A stretch of 64,000 nucleotides of DNA from Lachnospiraceae bacterium JLR.KK002 (lineage in GTDB: Bacteria > Bacillota > Clostridia > Lachnospirales > Lachnospiraceae): assembly GCA_036941025.1 (NCBI GenBank), contig JAYMNP010000001.1, forward strand, positions 3,122,501 through 3,186,500. The letters run 5' to 3'. The notes under the pieces were generated by a model, which made no database searches, had not been told where the DNA came from, and saw only the letters and a program-made list of their open reading frames with translations. Shown in pieces: positions 8,564 to 17,351 of the stretch (position 1 is its first letter; each line of letters opens with the position of its first letter). The position numbers and the translations under genes are program-made.

Positions 8564-10348
8564 TCAGCTTCGCTTATCACATGTTCCAATCAACACCTGT
8601 TTTCCACAGAAAGCAAATCCGTATTTCCGGATTCTTTCTTCCGGAATTCCCCTGGCTGTAAGCGCCGCGGCATAACTCTTCTCTTCTATCTGTTTCAACG
8701 CTTCCGCCACCGTATCAGAAAGTTCCTGTTCCTTCCGGGAATCCTGTACTTTAAATTCCAGAATAATTCCATTACCACTCTGACTTTTGGGCTCCAGCAT
8801 GACGTCATACCTGCCAAATCCGCTTTCTCTGTTGGAAGTAATGATATAGCGGTTTTCCAGTTCTACCAGCAGACCTAACATAAATCCATGATAAAATCGT
8901 TCTGATTCCTCTCTGTCAGAATGCTTTCCCGTATCAAAATAACTGAAGGTTTCACTGGTAATACGATTCATGTATGCGTTCATTTCTTCCAGATTTCCTC
9001 TCAGAAATGATTTGATAAACCTTTGATAACTTGACGGATTACCGGAAAACCACCTGTGTATCATACTTCGGAACATCAGATTCACTTCCCGGTTTGTCAG
9101 TGCCAGTTCATATTCAGGTTCCGTTATCAGCTCATCGCTTCCATAGTCTTCATAGCTGACTGCCTTCAGATATCCGCTGGCAAGAAGCAGGCTCCATACA
9201 GCATACTCATTGTCATCCAGCCAGTTATATACAATCTGTTCATCTATGGGCACGAACAAATGCTCTCCACGCAGCAGGATTTCAAATGATTCCTTCAACT
9301 CCGGGCTTCCTTCCCGAATGAGTTTTCCTGCCAGGCTGTTAGAACTGGTATTTGCCCAGTATGCTGCAAATTTCCTTTTATCCAGAAAATTCAGAATCGA
9401 CCAGGGATTATAAATATCTGTCCGGCTGCCAAAAATAAAACCGTCATACCACTTTTTCACATCCTGCTTTTTGGCCGATAAGCCAAACTCATCAAGGGCA
9501 TGAAAAACTTCTTCCTCTGTAAAACCGAAATCATCTGCATATTTTTCTGACGTGGTTGTTATCACCTTTAAATTCAGGTCTAAAACTACGGACTTCTCAC
9601 TTATATTGGTATCGCCTGCATAAAAATTCGCTTCGCGAATGGCAGGCGAGCAGGCAATCAATCTGCAAGGCAGATTGGTTACAAAAGTGATCCCCGTCAT
9701 AATAGCCCGTTCCAGCCAGGGATTTGTCTTAAATGACGAATTAAACAGATTGCGGATAAAGGCTGTGATTTCCTCCCAGTAGCCATTCACATATGCCTCC
9801 TGCATTGGTGTATCATATTCATCCAGCAGAATAATTGCTTTTTTCCCATAATACTGATACAAAAACTTCGACAGCTGAGAAAGGGAAAGAGATAAATCCA
9901 CTTCATTCATCTGCTCTCTTACGCCATACATATATGATTTATCTGCCATCGAAAGTTTATCACTATTCAGAAGAAATTCATACTCTGAATATAAATTAAT
10001 CATCAACCGGCAGATTTTCTGCTTCATCATATCATAAGAAGTCTCTTTCACACTGCCAAAAGAAAGACTGATAACCGGCCAGGTTCCCTGCAGTTCCCTG
10101 TACTTCTCCTTCTGCCATATGGCCAGGCCTTCAAATAAATCTCCCCTGTCCGCGTATTTAACAGAAAAAAACTTTTCCGTCATGCTCAGATTCAGAGTTT
10201 TGCCAAAACGACGGGGACGGGCAATCAATGTCACTTCGTCATTGGATTCCCACCATTCTTCTATAAAATCTGTTTTATCTATATAGAAATTATGACTGAT
10301 TCTTACTTTTTCAAAATCCTGATGTCCGATTCCTACAGTTCCTGCCAT
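8564..10348 (-). CDS. AAA-ATPase-like protein with C-terminal PD-(D/E)XK domain (DUF1703 type)
   Basis: 594 aa from ATG 10348, which has GGAGGA 7 nt upstream; a longer reading from TTG 10360 would swallow that site. The N-terminal ATPase-like domain shows FYIDKTDFI, then the P-loop-like ARPRRFGKTLNLSM and later IILLDEYDTPMQ (Walker B). The C-terminus has a nuclease core: RYDVMLEPK followed by GIILEFKVQD. Such genes are multicopy in Clostridia and Bacteroidetes; their role is unknown. It separates rfbH from rfbF, interrupting an otherwise contiguous CDP-sugar set, which suggests an insertion. Related copies lie at 55067 and, as a remnant, 2733. Confidence 0.8.
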   Translation of the reverse strand: MAGTVGIGHQDFEKVRISHNFYIDKTDFIEEWWESNDEVTLIARPRRFGKTLNLSMTEKFFSVKYADRGDLFEGLAIWQKEKYRELQGTWPVISLSFGSVKETSYDMMKQKICRLMINLYSEYEFLLNSDKLSMADKSYMYGVREQMNEVDLSLSLSQLSKFLYQYYGKKAIILLDEYDTPMQEAYVNGYWEEITAFIRNLFNSSFKTNPWLERAIMTGITFVTNLPCRLIACSPAIREANFYAGDTNISEKSVVLDLNLKVITTTSEKYADDFGFTEEEVFHALDEFGLSAKKQDVKKWYDGFIFGSRTDIYNPWSILNFLDKRKFAAYWANTSSNSLAGKLIREGSPELKESFEILLRGEHLFVPIDEQIVYNWLDDNEYAVWSLLLASGYLKAVSYEDYGSDELITEPEYELALTNREVNLMFRSMIHRWFSGNPSSYQRFIKSFLRGNLEEMNAYMNRITSETFSYFDTGKHSDREESERFYHGFMLGLLVELENRYIITSNRESGFGRYDVMLEPKSQSGNGIILEFKVQDSRKEQELSDTVAEALKQIEEKSYAAALTARGIPEERIRKYGFAFCGKQVLIGTCDKRS

Positions 10349-10389
10349 AAATTCCTCCAAATGATAGCTTCAAATCCCCGGCCTGACCT

Positions 10390-11160
10390 TTATACCTTCC
10401 AGGGGGCTTTCCCGCTGTTCCAGAGCTTTTCCAGATATTCCCGGTCGTGGATATTGTCCATGGGGGACCAGAAGCCCGGATGTTTATACGCCGCCATCTG
10501 GCGGTCTGCTGCCAGCCTCTCGAAAGGCTCCCGCTCCAGCATGGTACTTCCGTCTCCCAGATATTCATATACGGAAGGCTCCATAACCATAAATCCAATG
10601 TTGACCCAGGCCTGGTCAGAACGGGCTTTTTCCTGAAAACCCAGCACCTGATTGCCCGCGGCATCCAGCTGCAGCGCTCCAAACCTGCCTTCCGGCTGAG
10701 TGGTGGAAATCGTCACTGATTTTTTCTGCTCTCTGTGAAATTCCAGAAGACGATGGATATCCACATCGGAAACACCGTCCCCGTAAGTCAGCATAAAAGG
10801 CTCCTCGCCTATGTAATCACGGGCCCGCAGAATTCTTCCCGCTGTGAGTGTCTCAAGCCCTGTGTCCACCAGCGTCACCTTCCAGGGCTCGCTGTTTTTG
10901 TCCAGCACCTGGACTTTCTGGTTCTTCAGGCTGATTTTCAGCTGGCTGTTGTTCTGATAATAATTGACAAAATATTCTTTTATCATATGCCCTTTGTAAC
11001 CGCAGCATATAATAAATTCCTGAAATCCGAAAGCCGCATACTGCCTCATAATATGCCATAATATGGGCCTGCCTCCGATTTCCACCATGGGCTTGGGACG
11101 AAGCCTGGATTCCTCGCTGATTCTCGTTCCTTTTCCGCCTGCTAAAATAACTACTTTCAT
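10390..11160 (-). CDS. rfbF: glucose-1-phosphate cytidylyltransferase
   Basis: 256 aa. The nucleotidyltransferase signature LAGGKGTRISEESRLRPKPM occupies residues 6-25, followed by EIGGRPILWHIM and LTYGDGVSDVDI, all typical of RfbF/DdhA. The end HPGFWSPMDNIHDREYL...GKAPWKV is also diagnostic. The enzyme makes CDP-glucose from CTP and glucose 1-phosphate, feeding rfbG encoded 44 bp upstream. A diverged second copy lies at 14090-14866. High confidence from the family-wide motif set. Confidence 0.92.
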   Translation of the reverse strand: MKVVILAGGKGTRISEESRLRPKPMVEIGGRPILWHIMRQYAAFGFQEFIICCGYKGHMIKEYFVNYYQNNSQLKISLKNQKVQVLDKNSEPWKVTLVDTGLETLTAGRILRARDYIGEEPFMLTYGDGVSDVDIHRLLEFHREQKKSVTISTTQPEGRFGALQLDAAGNQVLGFQEKARSDQAWVNIGFMVMEPSVYEYLGDGSTMLEREPFERLAADRQMAAYKHPGFWSPMDNIHDREYLEKLWNSGKAPWKV

Positions 11161-11204
11161 ATCTGCCGCTCTTTCATTGTGAATTCTTTTATCTGATGTT
11201 ACAC

Positions 11205-12257
11205 TTACTGCTTCTTCCCCAAAAACTCCTTAATCTGGCACTCCATACAGGAACGGATATCTCCCCGTTCCCGATATACTTTGGTCCATTCCACGGTTTT
11301 TTCCACTGCAGTTCTAATCTTCCAGGCGGGCTTCCAGCCAATCCGGGCTTTAATCAGGGAACAGTCCAGCTTCAGGAAGGAGGCTTCGTGGGGACCCTCT
11401 TCACAGAGATTTTTCCAGCTCAGTCCTTCTCCCCAGGACTGACAGAACAGATCTGTCAGTTCCCCTACGGTAATGCAGTCTTCCTCATCAGGGCCCACGT
11501 TATAATAGCCCTGCTTATGGGCCTCTTCGGCCTGCTGCTCCACAATGGCCAGATAGGCAGTCAGAGGTTCCAGTACATGCTGAAACGGGCGTATGGAATA
11601 AGGATTTCTCAGAATAATTTCCTCTTTTGCCAGCGCTGCCCGGACACAGTCAGGGATAATCCTGTCTTTTGCAAAATCCCCGCCTCCGATAACATTTCCG
11701 GCTCTGGCCGTGGATACCGCAATATTCCTGCTGTCAAAAAAAGATTTCTTATAGCTGTGGGTAACCAGCTCAGAACAGGACTTGCTGTTGGAATAAGGGT
11801 CGTAACCATCCAGCGGGTCTGTCTCCCGGTATCCCCAAATCCATTCCCGATTTTCATACACCTTATCCGTGGTTACATTTAGTACGGAACTTACGCTTTC
11901 CGTATTCCGCACGCACTCCAGAAGGTGTACCGTTCCCATCACATTGGTCTCGTAAGTGTAGACGGGATTCTCGTAACTTTCCCGCACAATGGGCTGGGCT
12001 GCCATATGGATAACCAGTTCCGGCTGATATTTGTCGAATACAGATTTCAGGTTCTGATAATCTCTGATATCGCCTTCCAGATCTGTCATTCCCTCTCCTG
12101 CGCCGGAGAGCTGAAACAGGTTCTCTTCTGCCGGCGGCTTTAATGCATAACCAATTACCCTGGCCCCTGTCATCTGCAGCATAAGGCTGAGCCAGGCGCC
12201 TTTAAAGCCCGTATGGCCGGTGAGCAGTATGGTTTTGTTTTTATAAAAATCAGACAT
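11205..12257 (-). CDS. rfbG: CDP-glucose 4,6-dehydratase
   Basis: 350 aa. The extended SDR Rossmann motif GHTGFKG (14-20), the KTILLTGHTGFKGAWLSLML start and the later TTDKVYENREW and DPYSNSK (YxxxK) match RfbG/DdhB. It converts CDP-glucose to CDP-4-keto-6-deoxyglucose, the shared precursor of 3,6-dideoxyhexoses and branched yersiniose-type sugars. GGAGG precedes ATG 12257 by about 7 nt. It heads the rfbG-rfbF-rfbH group and is separated from the next gene upstream by 267 bp holding a stem-loop. Confidence 0.92.
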   Translation of the reverse strand: MSDFYKNKTILLTGHTGFKGAWLSLMLQMTGARVIGYALKPPAEENLFQLSGAGEGMTDLEGDIRDYQNLKSVFDKYQPELVIHMAAQPIVRESYENPVYTYETNVMGTVHLLECVRNTESVSSVLNVTTDKVYENREWIWGYRETDPLDGYDPYSNSKSCSELVTHSYKKSFFDSRNIAVSTARAGNVIGGGDFAKDRIIPDCVRAALAKEEIILRNPYSIRPFQHVLEPLTAYLAIVEQQAEEAHKQGYYNVGPDEEDCITVGELTDLFCQSWGEGLSWKNLCEEGPHEASFLKLDCSLIKARIGWKPAWKIRTAVEKTVEWTKVYRERGDIRSCMECQIKEFLGKKQ

Positions 12258-12412
12258 GTTTTATTCCTCCACGAACACTTCGCAATATCTGGTATGTAAG
12301 CGGTAATAAGAATCATTCCGTATATATTATCGTAAATATTTCATTCCTGCATAACATATATGGCGAATGAAACAGATTATGGATGGTTCCTGCCATAAGC
12401 CACTCCAAACAA

Positions 12413-12454
12413 TAAATCCGCTATACTGTCAACTGACCATAGTATAACGGATTT
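12413..12454 (-). terminator. stem-loop between the glycosyltransferase at 12525 and rfbG
   Basis: AAATCCG-CTATACT pairs with AGTATAA-CGGATTT around a loop of about 12 nt. It follows the stop of the 12525-14051 gene by 70 bp. On the minus strand it is followed by TTATTG, a weak U-tract; the plus strand has TTTTT. It could be a terminator or an attenuating hairpin before rfbG. The remaining part of 12258-12524 is AT-rich and I see no gene in it. Confidence 0.55.
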
Positions 12455-12524
12455 TTGGCGAAATTACAACTGAGCTGCATAAATTCAATGGACTGCTGAC
12501 TGAATCAAACCATAGTCTGTTCGT

Positions 12525-14051
12525 TTATATCCTCAGCCCCTTTTCTTCCAACAACAGCTTTCCCGCAAGAGCCTTACATTGCATGGAAAATAATTCTACG
12601 GCTTCCTTCAAATTCCCCTGGTCTGAATCAGACATATGGTTTCGCACAACATCACTCAAATCCATGCCTTCCAGACGACTTCCAAACTGACGGTTAAAAA
12701 CTTCAAACTTTCCTGCCAGAAAATTCATATCTCCTTCTGTCAGTCTTTCAATTTTTCCCACATCATGATCAGCCAGGTCTGCCATTTTGTATAATTCATA
12801 CACTGCGTCAAGTCTGACTGACTGTGCTTCCGGATATTCCAGATCAAATTCCAGACGCTTTCCTTCCCCTTCCTGAAGCAGAGAAATGCCAAACTCTTCT
12901 TCCATCTTCCTCAGCATGTCGTAAGCACGGTTATACCAGGTATGATTCTGAACTTTCTTATAACCATTCTCTGCAATTTCAGCTGCTTCCTCCTGATGTG
13001 ACAGCAGATATTTCAGACGTCCGGACAGGGATTCAACATCTTTTAATGAAAAAATAATCAGCTCTTCATTATCCCTAAAATTCTCCACAGTATACTTACT
13101 TTCATCTGTAACCGCAACAGCTTTACTCAACATGGCCGCTGCGATTCTCTCCTGAAAAGCATCCTTAAACCAGGGCATAATATTCAGAGCAATTCTGGCG
13201 TCTGCCAGCGCTTTTTCTGCTGCATAAGCACCGCCTTCATGAATCACAAGATTTTCCATATGTTCCGAATAAAAATTCTCCCACCCCTGTCCAAACACAT
13301 GAATGGTCAGGCCGTCACCCAATAATGCACGGATTACTTTGTCCCGATAATAAAAACGGGCATAAAAATCAACTTTAAAAAATTCACCCATCAGTTCATG
13401 AAAATCTGCATCACTTACTTCCTGATTATACTTCTTCAATGTTCTGGACAGACATTCCTCCAGCGTATACTGTGAATTTACAATAATATCTTCCAGCATG
13501 TCTTCCAAAAATTTTAACAGTACACCGCCCTGTCCAAACCGTTCTGATAATTCTTTCTTTATTTGCTCCGGATCCTGCCAGGTTCCGGTAAATATAATAT
13601 CCAGAGTCCGCTTTTCATACGGTATATATTCCGGACGTGCGCTTCCTGACAACGGAATAAACGATGTGTGTTTAACCATTGGAAAAAATTTATCTATGTA
13701 ATCACAGAAGTTTCTGTCACATCCAAACACAATTGTCCTGTCATCTGCCTGATTCAGATGGGCCCCAACTCCAACAGGCGGATCACACAGATAAATACCG
13801 TATATGCTTTCCGTTGAAAGATTTCTCGTAATTCCCCAGTCACAGCATACACCGTTCAAATCCAGAACCATATCAAATTTATATTTCGCAAGTACATGAT
13901 TATATAACATGGGCTGCGCCAGAGACCATCCATCCAGAGTACAGGTATTACACCCCAGTTTCCGCATGGCCAATGCCCATTCTTCAATATATCGTTCTGA
14001 AGAAGCATAACGCGATGCTGTTTTTATTAATAAAATATTTTTTCTTTCCAT
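12525..14051 (-). CDS. CgeB-like (DUF3880-type) glycosyltransferase
   Basis: 508 aa, with no signal peptide or membrane segment. The N-terminal half (ILLIKTASRYASSERYIEEW, then FDMVLDLNGVCCDWG) resembles the DUF3880 part of CgeB-like proteins. The second half has a GT-B-like region: IHVFGQGWENFY, HEGGAYAAEKALADARIALNIMPWFKDAFQERIAAAML, then KYTVENFRDNEELIIF. This is the Glyco_trans_1_2 pattern, where an invariant glutamate binds the nucleotide sugar. The last 100 residues are helical and unassigned. Its neighbours are CDP-sugar genes on both sides, so it may use one of those sugars. The donor is not readable from sequence. Confidence 0.75.
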   Translation of the reverse strand: MERKNILLIKTASRYASSERYIEEWALAMRKLGCNTCTLDGWSLAQPMLYNHVLAKYKFDMVLDLNGVCCDWGITRNLSTESIYGIYLCDPPVGVGAHLNQADDRTIVFGCDRNFCDYIDKFFPMVKHTSFIPLSGSARPEYIPYEKRTLDIIFTGTWQDPEQIKKELSERFGQGGVLLKFLEDMLEDIIVNSQYTLEECLSRTLKKYNQEVSDADFHELMGEFFKVDFYARFYYRDKVIRALLGDGLTIHVFGQGWENFYSEHMENLVIHEGGAYAAEKALADARIALNIMPWFKDAFQERIAAAMLSKAVAVTDESKYTVENFRDNEELIIFSLKDVESLSGRLKYLLSHQEEAAEIAENGYKKVQNHTWYNRAYDMLRKMEEEFGISLLQEGEGKRLEFDLEYPEAQSVRLDAVYELYKMADLADHDVGKIERLTEGDMNFLAGKFEVFNRQFGSRLEGMDLSDVVRNHMSDSDQGNLKEAVELFSMQCKALAGKLLLEEKGLRI

Positions 14052-14089
14052 TCCAAACTCCCGTTAAAGGTTTCCCTGTTTCCTATGAA

Positions 14090-14866
14090 CTAATCCTCCC
14101 ATACTTTCCAGGGCGCTTTTCCTGCTGCCCAAAGGTTGTCAAGCCACGTTTTATCCCGGATTGTTTCTACCGGCGACCAGAACCCCTCATGCCGGTATGT
14201 CTGTACTGCCTTTTCCTGCGCCAGGCACTCCATCAGTGTAGCCGCTCTGGTGGGAGAATCAGGCGCAAAATACGGAATTGCCTCAGGCTCCAGTACCATA
14301 CTGCAGGCATTTACCCAAGCCTCACCGGCAGAAGCTCTGTCCATAATACCCTGGTATTTGCCGTTCTCACTTAAAGCCAGTATCTCATTTCTTCCTGTGG
14401 GATGGGCAACCGCAAAAGTAGCGATATCTCCATGAGCTTTGTGCTGCTCTGTCATTTTCCGGATATCAATGTCAGACAGACAATCTCCATAAGTCACCAG
14501 CACAGTTTCACTTCCGCTGTATTCTCCTGCCATATACAGCCGGTCTGCCACGGAAGAACTGCGCCCGGTATCAATTACAGACACCTTCCAGTCTTCTGTC
14601 TGCTTCCGGTGTATTTCCACATCATTTGTCTGCAAATCTACCGTAATATCAGACTGATAAATATAAAAATTCATAAAATATTCTTTGATTGCCTCGCCTT
14701 TATATCCGGTACAGATAATAAAATCGTTGTATCCATAATAAGCATACTGTTTCATGATATGCCATAAAATCGGTCTGCCGCCAATCTCCGCCATTGGTTT
14801 TGGCATCTTTTCGTCTTCTTCTATCAATGTGCTTGGCAGGCCGCCTGCCAGTATAATTACTTTCAT
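14090..14866 (-). CDS. RfbF-like nucleotidyltransferase with altered signature
   Basis: 258 aa, clearly a paralog of rfbF along its whole length: EIGGRPILWHIMKQYAYYG, ICTGYKG, VTYGDCLSDIDI, HEGFWSPVETIRDKTWLDNLWAAGKAPWKV. The N-terminal signature GGxGTR, whose arginine and glycine loop hold the nucleotide, reads GGLPSTLIEEDEKMPKPM (8-25). The catalytic arginine is therefore missing and the loop is changed. It could be a cytidylyltransferase with other substrate handling, or a catalytically weak form. The C-methyltransferase gene upstream (23 bp gap) may act on its product. Family is certain, activity is not. Confidence 0.8.
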   Translation of the reverse strand: MKVIILAGGLPSTLIEEDEKMPKPMAEIGGRPILWHIMKQYAYYGYNDFIICTGYKGEAIKEYFMNFYIYQSDITVDLQTNDVEIHRKQTEDWKVSVIDTGRSSSVADRLYMAGEYSGSETVLVTYGDCLSDIDIRKMTEQHKAHGDIATFAVAHPTGRNEILALSENGKYQGIMDRASAGEAWVNACSMVLEPEAIPYFAPDSPTRAATLMECLAQEKAVQTYRHEGFWSPVETIRDKTWLDNLWAAGKAPWKVWED

Positions 14867-14889
14867 CTGCTTACCTCTATTGCTTCCGT

Positions 14890-16017
14890 CTACAAAAGAA
14901 CAACCTCATTCTCCGTATGCATTTCTTCCAGCTGTTCTCTGATCCTTTCTCCATACAACATAGAACAGATTAAAACTGTACAATGCTGATCCTTCAAATA
15001 TTCAGGTGAATATACTGTATATCCATATATTTCCATTCCCTGTTTAATTTTATTATTATCTACAAATCCTTTTATATTACATTGTGATAAATTTGTAGTC
15101 GCCAGCAAACTCATCACATAAGAACCTGTTCCCCAGATCACCAGTTCTGTTTTTTCTTTTTTTAACGTTTCTATAACCGATTTTATCCGTTCTGCACGCT
15201 CCTCCTGGCGTCGAAAATAAGAACAAACCGCATTTTTTGTAGCAGTATCCTTCTCAGGCAATACTGTCTGATCTGCCTTACGGTAAACCTGTATCAAATC
15301 TATCGCATCATGTTTCTGTGCAATTCGTTCCATACCATGCAGGGCCATCAGATAATCCAGCGATTTTGCTGAAAAATAATTAATATGCTCCAGATTAAAA
15401 TGGTTGGGAATACTGGACATATCATCTTCGATTTCTGAATAATCAGGAACACTTATCATGAATACACCATTTTTTTTCAACATCTTTGCAACATTATCCA
15501 TCCCTTTTCCTGGAATCAGCAAATGCTCTGCCACCTCAAACAGGAAAATACAATCATACTTTTCTGTTTCTTCCGGTGCAACTTCAGAGTAAATACTTGC
15601 AACATACGCCTCAATTCCCGTTTCTCGTAAACGCCTCACACTTTCCTCAGAGGGATCTGCTCCCGTAATATTTGAATACCCATGCTGCTTTAATGCCACT
15701 TCAAATCGTCCGTTTCCTGCCCCTATCTCCAACATCACAGACTCTTTTGTAATATATTTCAATAAAAACTCTTCCACCATTTCAAAACGAAGACTGTTAT
15801 CATCTTTGCTGTCATCACCATAAAAATTAAAATTACTGTAATACCAGTCCAGATCTTCCATAGACGCCGCTGTATCTGCATAAACAAATCCACAGTTATC
15901 ACATACCACCACATTATAGGAATCCGGCAGACGATAATTTTCCGGAACTCTCATTTCAATTTTCCTGATCACCTCTGTATGATTCCCGCCGCATACAGGA
16001 CAAATTCTGTTTCCCAC
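14890..16017 (-). CDS. sugar C-methyltransferase-like SAM enzyme
   Basis: 375 aa. The N-terminal zinc-finger pairs CPVC (6-9) and CDNC (39-42) are followed by a class I SAM domain (MLEIGAGNGRFEVAL). A C-terminal Rossmann-like module starts at about residue 293 (VIWGTGSYVM...GFVDNN...GYTVYSPEYL). This three-part layout is that of NDP-sugar C-methyltransferases such as TylCIII. It is placed between an RfbF-like gene and the phosphoramidate kinase gene (2 bp gap), so it could methylate a deoxysugar or belong to the phosphoramidate cassette. The C-terminal module recurs in four other proteins here. Substrate unknown. Confidence 0.75.
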   Translation of the reverse strand: MGNRICPVCGGNHTEVIRKIEMRVPENYRLPDSYNVVVCDNCGFVYADTAASMEDLDWYYSNFNFYGDDSKDDNSLRFEMVEEFLLKYITKESVMLEIGAGNGRFEVALKQHGYSNITGADPSEESVRRLRETGIEAYVASIYSEVAPEETEKYDCIFLFEVAEHLLIPGKGMDNVAKMLKKNGVFMISVPDYSEIEDDMSSIPNHFNLEHINYFSAKSLDYLMALHGMERIAQKHDAIDLIQVYRKADQTVLPEKDTATKNAVCSYFRRQEERAERIKSVIETLKKEKTELVIWGTGSYVMSLLATTNLSQCNIKGFVDNNKIKQGMEIYGYTVYSPEYLKDQHCTVLICSMLYGERIREQLEEMHTENEVVLL

Positions 16018-16019
16018 AA

Positions 16020-16547
16020 TTACATACCTTCCTTACCTGATTTTTCAAAAAAACTCATTATCTTTTCTGCCTGTTTCTCCGGAGATATATTCCCGTCATT
16101 CTGAATTGTCAAATCCGGACATTTGGGTTCTTCCAGTCCTACCTGAAAACCTGCCAGCTCCTTTTCCTCTCCGGATTCATATGCACTGTACAGTCCTTTC
16201 TGGTCACGTTTTTTCAGCGTCTGCATGGTAACCTTTACATAAATCTCATGATAATTTTCGATATTTTCCCGATTCCATTCCCGTACACTGTCAAACATGG
16301 AAATTGTACAGCAAATTACATTTAATCCCTGACTCTGTAACATATGGCATAAACGTGAATATCGCATGGCACATTTTCTTCGATCTGCTTCCGAATATCC
16401 AAGATCATTCCCAAAAATCTCCCTCATAATATCCCCATCCAGAAATACTGTACCGGAATACTTCGTTTTTAATTTTTCATAAAATATCCTGCCAATAGTG
16501 GTTTTCCCTGCTCCTGAAAGTCCTGTAATCCAATAAACTGCTGCCAT
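16020..16547 (-). CDS. cytidine-diphosphoramidate kinase-like (CysC/Cj1415 type)
   Basis: 175 aa. The APS-kinase fold has a P-loop GLSGAGKT (9-16) and LDGD (36-39), then GNDLGYSEADR. The following segment (SQGLNVICCTISMFDSVREWNRENI) departs from true APS kinases and resembles C. jejuni Cj1415, which phosphorylates CDP-phosphoramidate at the ribose 3' hydroxyl. The flanking genes are homologs of Cj1416, Cj1417 and Cj1418, which supports this over a sulfate-activation role; no ATP sulfurylase is nearby. Known: the Cj1415 reaction. Inferred: the same reaction here. Confidence 0.8.
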   Translation of the reverse strand: MAAVYWITGLSGAGKTTIGRIFYEKLKTKYSGTVFLDGDIMREIFGNDLGYSEADRRKCAMRYSRLCHMLQSQGLNVICCTISMFDSVREWNRENIENYHEIYVKVTMQTLKKRDQKGLYSAYESGEEKELAGFQVGLEEPKCPDLTIQNDGNISPEKQAEKIMSFFEKSGKEGM

Positions 16548-16570
16548 TTCCTGCCCTTTCCTGCCTGATA

Positions 16571-17350
16571 CTATTTTATCTTTTTCTCCACAATCTTTAA
16601 ATCATCACAGTCATCAATTTCAAACCAGCCACGCTGAATATGTACCGCTTTCAGTTTATAATTCTCATCAACAAGGCCCTGCAGCAAATCTGTCATATAC
16701 ATCTTATCATAATTCCGTTCTGTTCTCCAAAGCTGTTCTCCGGCTTCTGATCGTCTTCTGGCCTCTGCTGCAAGATTAAGTACATTCTTTAACCCCTGTC
16801 CCCTGAATCGCATCAGGCCAATGTACTGAGACTGTACATGTTTCAGTTCTGATGTCCTCTGGCCGATTTCTGTAAGATAATCATTCTCATCAAACATGAG
16901 AGACTCCGCATCATCCAGTGGATTATCACATCTTTCTGACCAGTATTCATACCAGCCATCATCCACAATCACCGACATATCATCAGATGTTTCCAGAATT
17001 TTCCTCAGGACTTTTTCGCTGTATATGATATCTCCATACGAAATAAGAATATCATCCTCCCGTTCCATCAGATCCTTTGCACACATGAGAGAGCATACCA
17101 TATTCGTTGTTTCAAATTCTTCATTAATTATAAAATGAATGCCTGTTTTCTGCAGCTTTTCTCTTAACACATCACTTCTATAGCCAGCAACAATCGTAAT
17201 ATCTTCTTCTTTCATACCACAAGAGTACATGGTATCAAGCTGCCGCTCTATAATGCTTCTTCCATTTACCTCAACCATACATTTCGGACAATGCTCCGTC
17301 AACGGACGCAGCCTGCTTCCCTGCCCCGCTGCCAGTATAATTACTTTCAT
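16571..17350 (-). CDS. CTP:phosphoglutamine cytidylyltransferase-like (Cj1416 type)
   Basis: 259 aa from ATG 17350 (AGAGGA upstream); a longer reading would overlap the previous gene. The signature AAGQGSRLRPLTEHCPKCMVEV starts at residue 7, followed by NTP_transferase features: NMVCSLMCA, ISYGDIIYSEKVL, VDDGWYEYW and a C-terminal WFEIDDCDDLKI. It resembles LicC-type cytidylyltransferases and C. jejuni Cj1416, which joins CMP to L-glutamine phosphate. The amidotransferase gene directly upstream and the glutamine kinase gene in the same operon make the phosphoglutamine reaction the best guess. Confidence 0.8.
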   Translation of the reverse strand: MKVIILAAGQGSRLRPLTEHCPKCMVEVNGRSIIERQLDTMYSCGMKEEDITIVAGYRSDVLREKLQKTGIHFIINEEFETTNMVCSLMCAKDLMEREDDILISYGDIIYSEKVLRKILETSDDMSVIVDDGWYEYWSERCDNPLDDAESLMFDENDYLTEIGQRTSELKHVQSQYIGLMRFRGQGLKNVLNLAAEARRRSEAGEQLWRTERNYDKMYMTDLLQGLVDENYKLKAVHIQRGWFEIDDCDDLKIVEKKIK

Positions 17351-17351
17351 C

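Noticed and set aside
16020..16547. Sulfate activation (APS kinase)
   Set aside because: No ATP sulfurylase is nearby, and the region after DLGYSEADR departs from APS kinases toward Cj1415.
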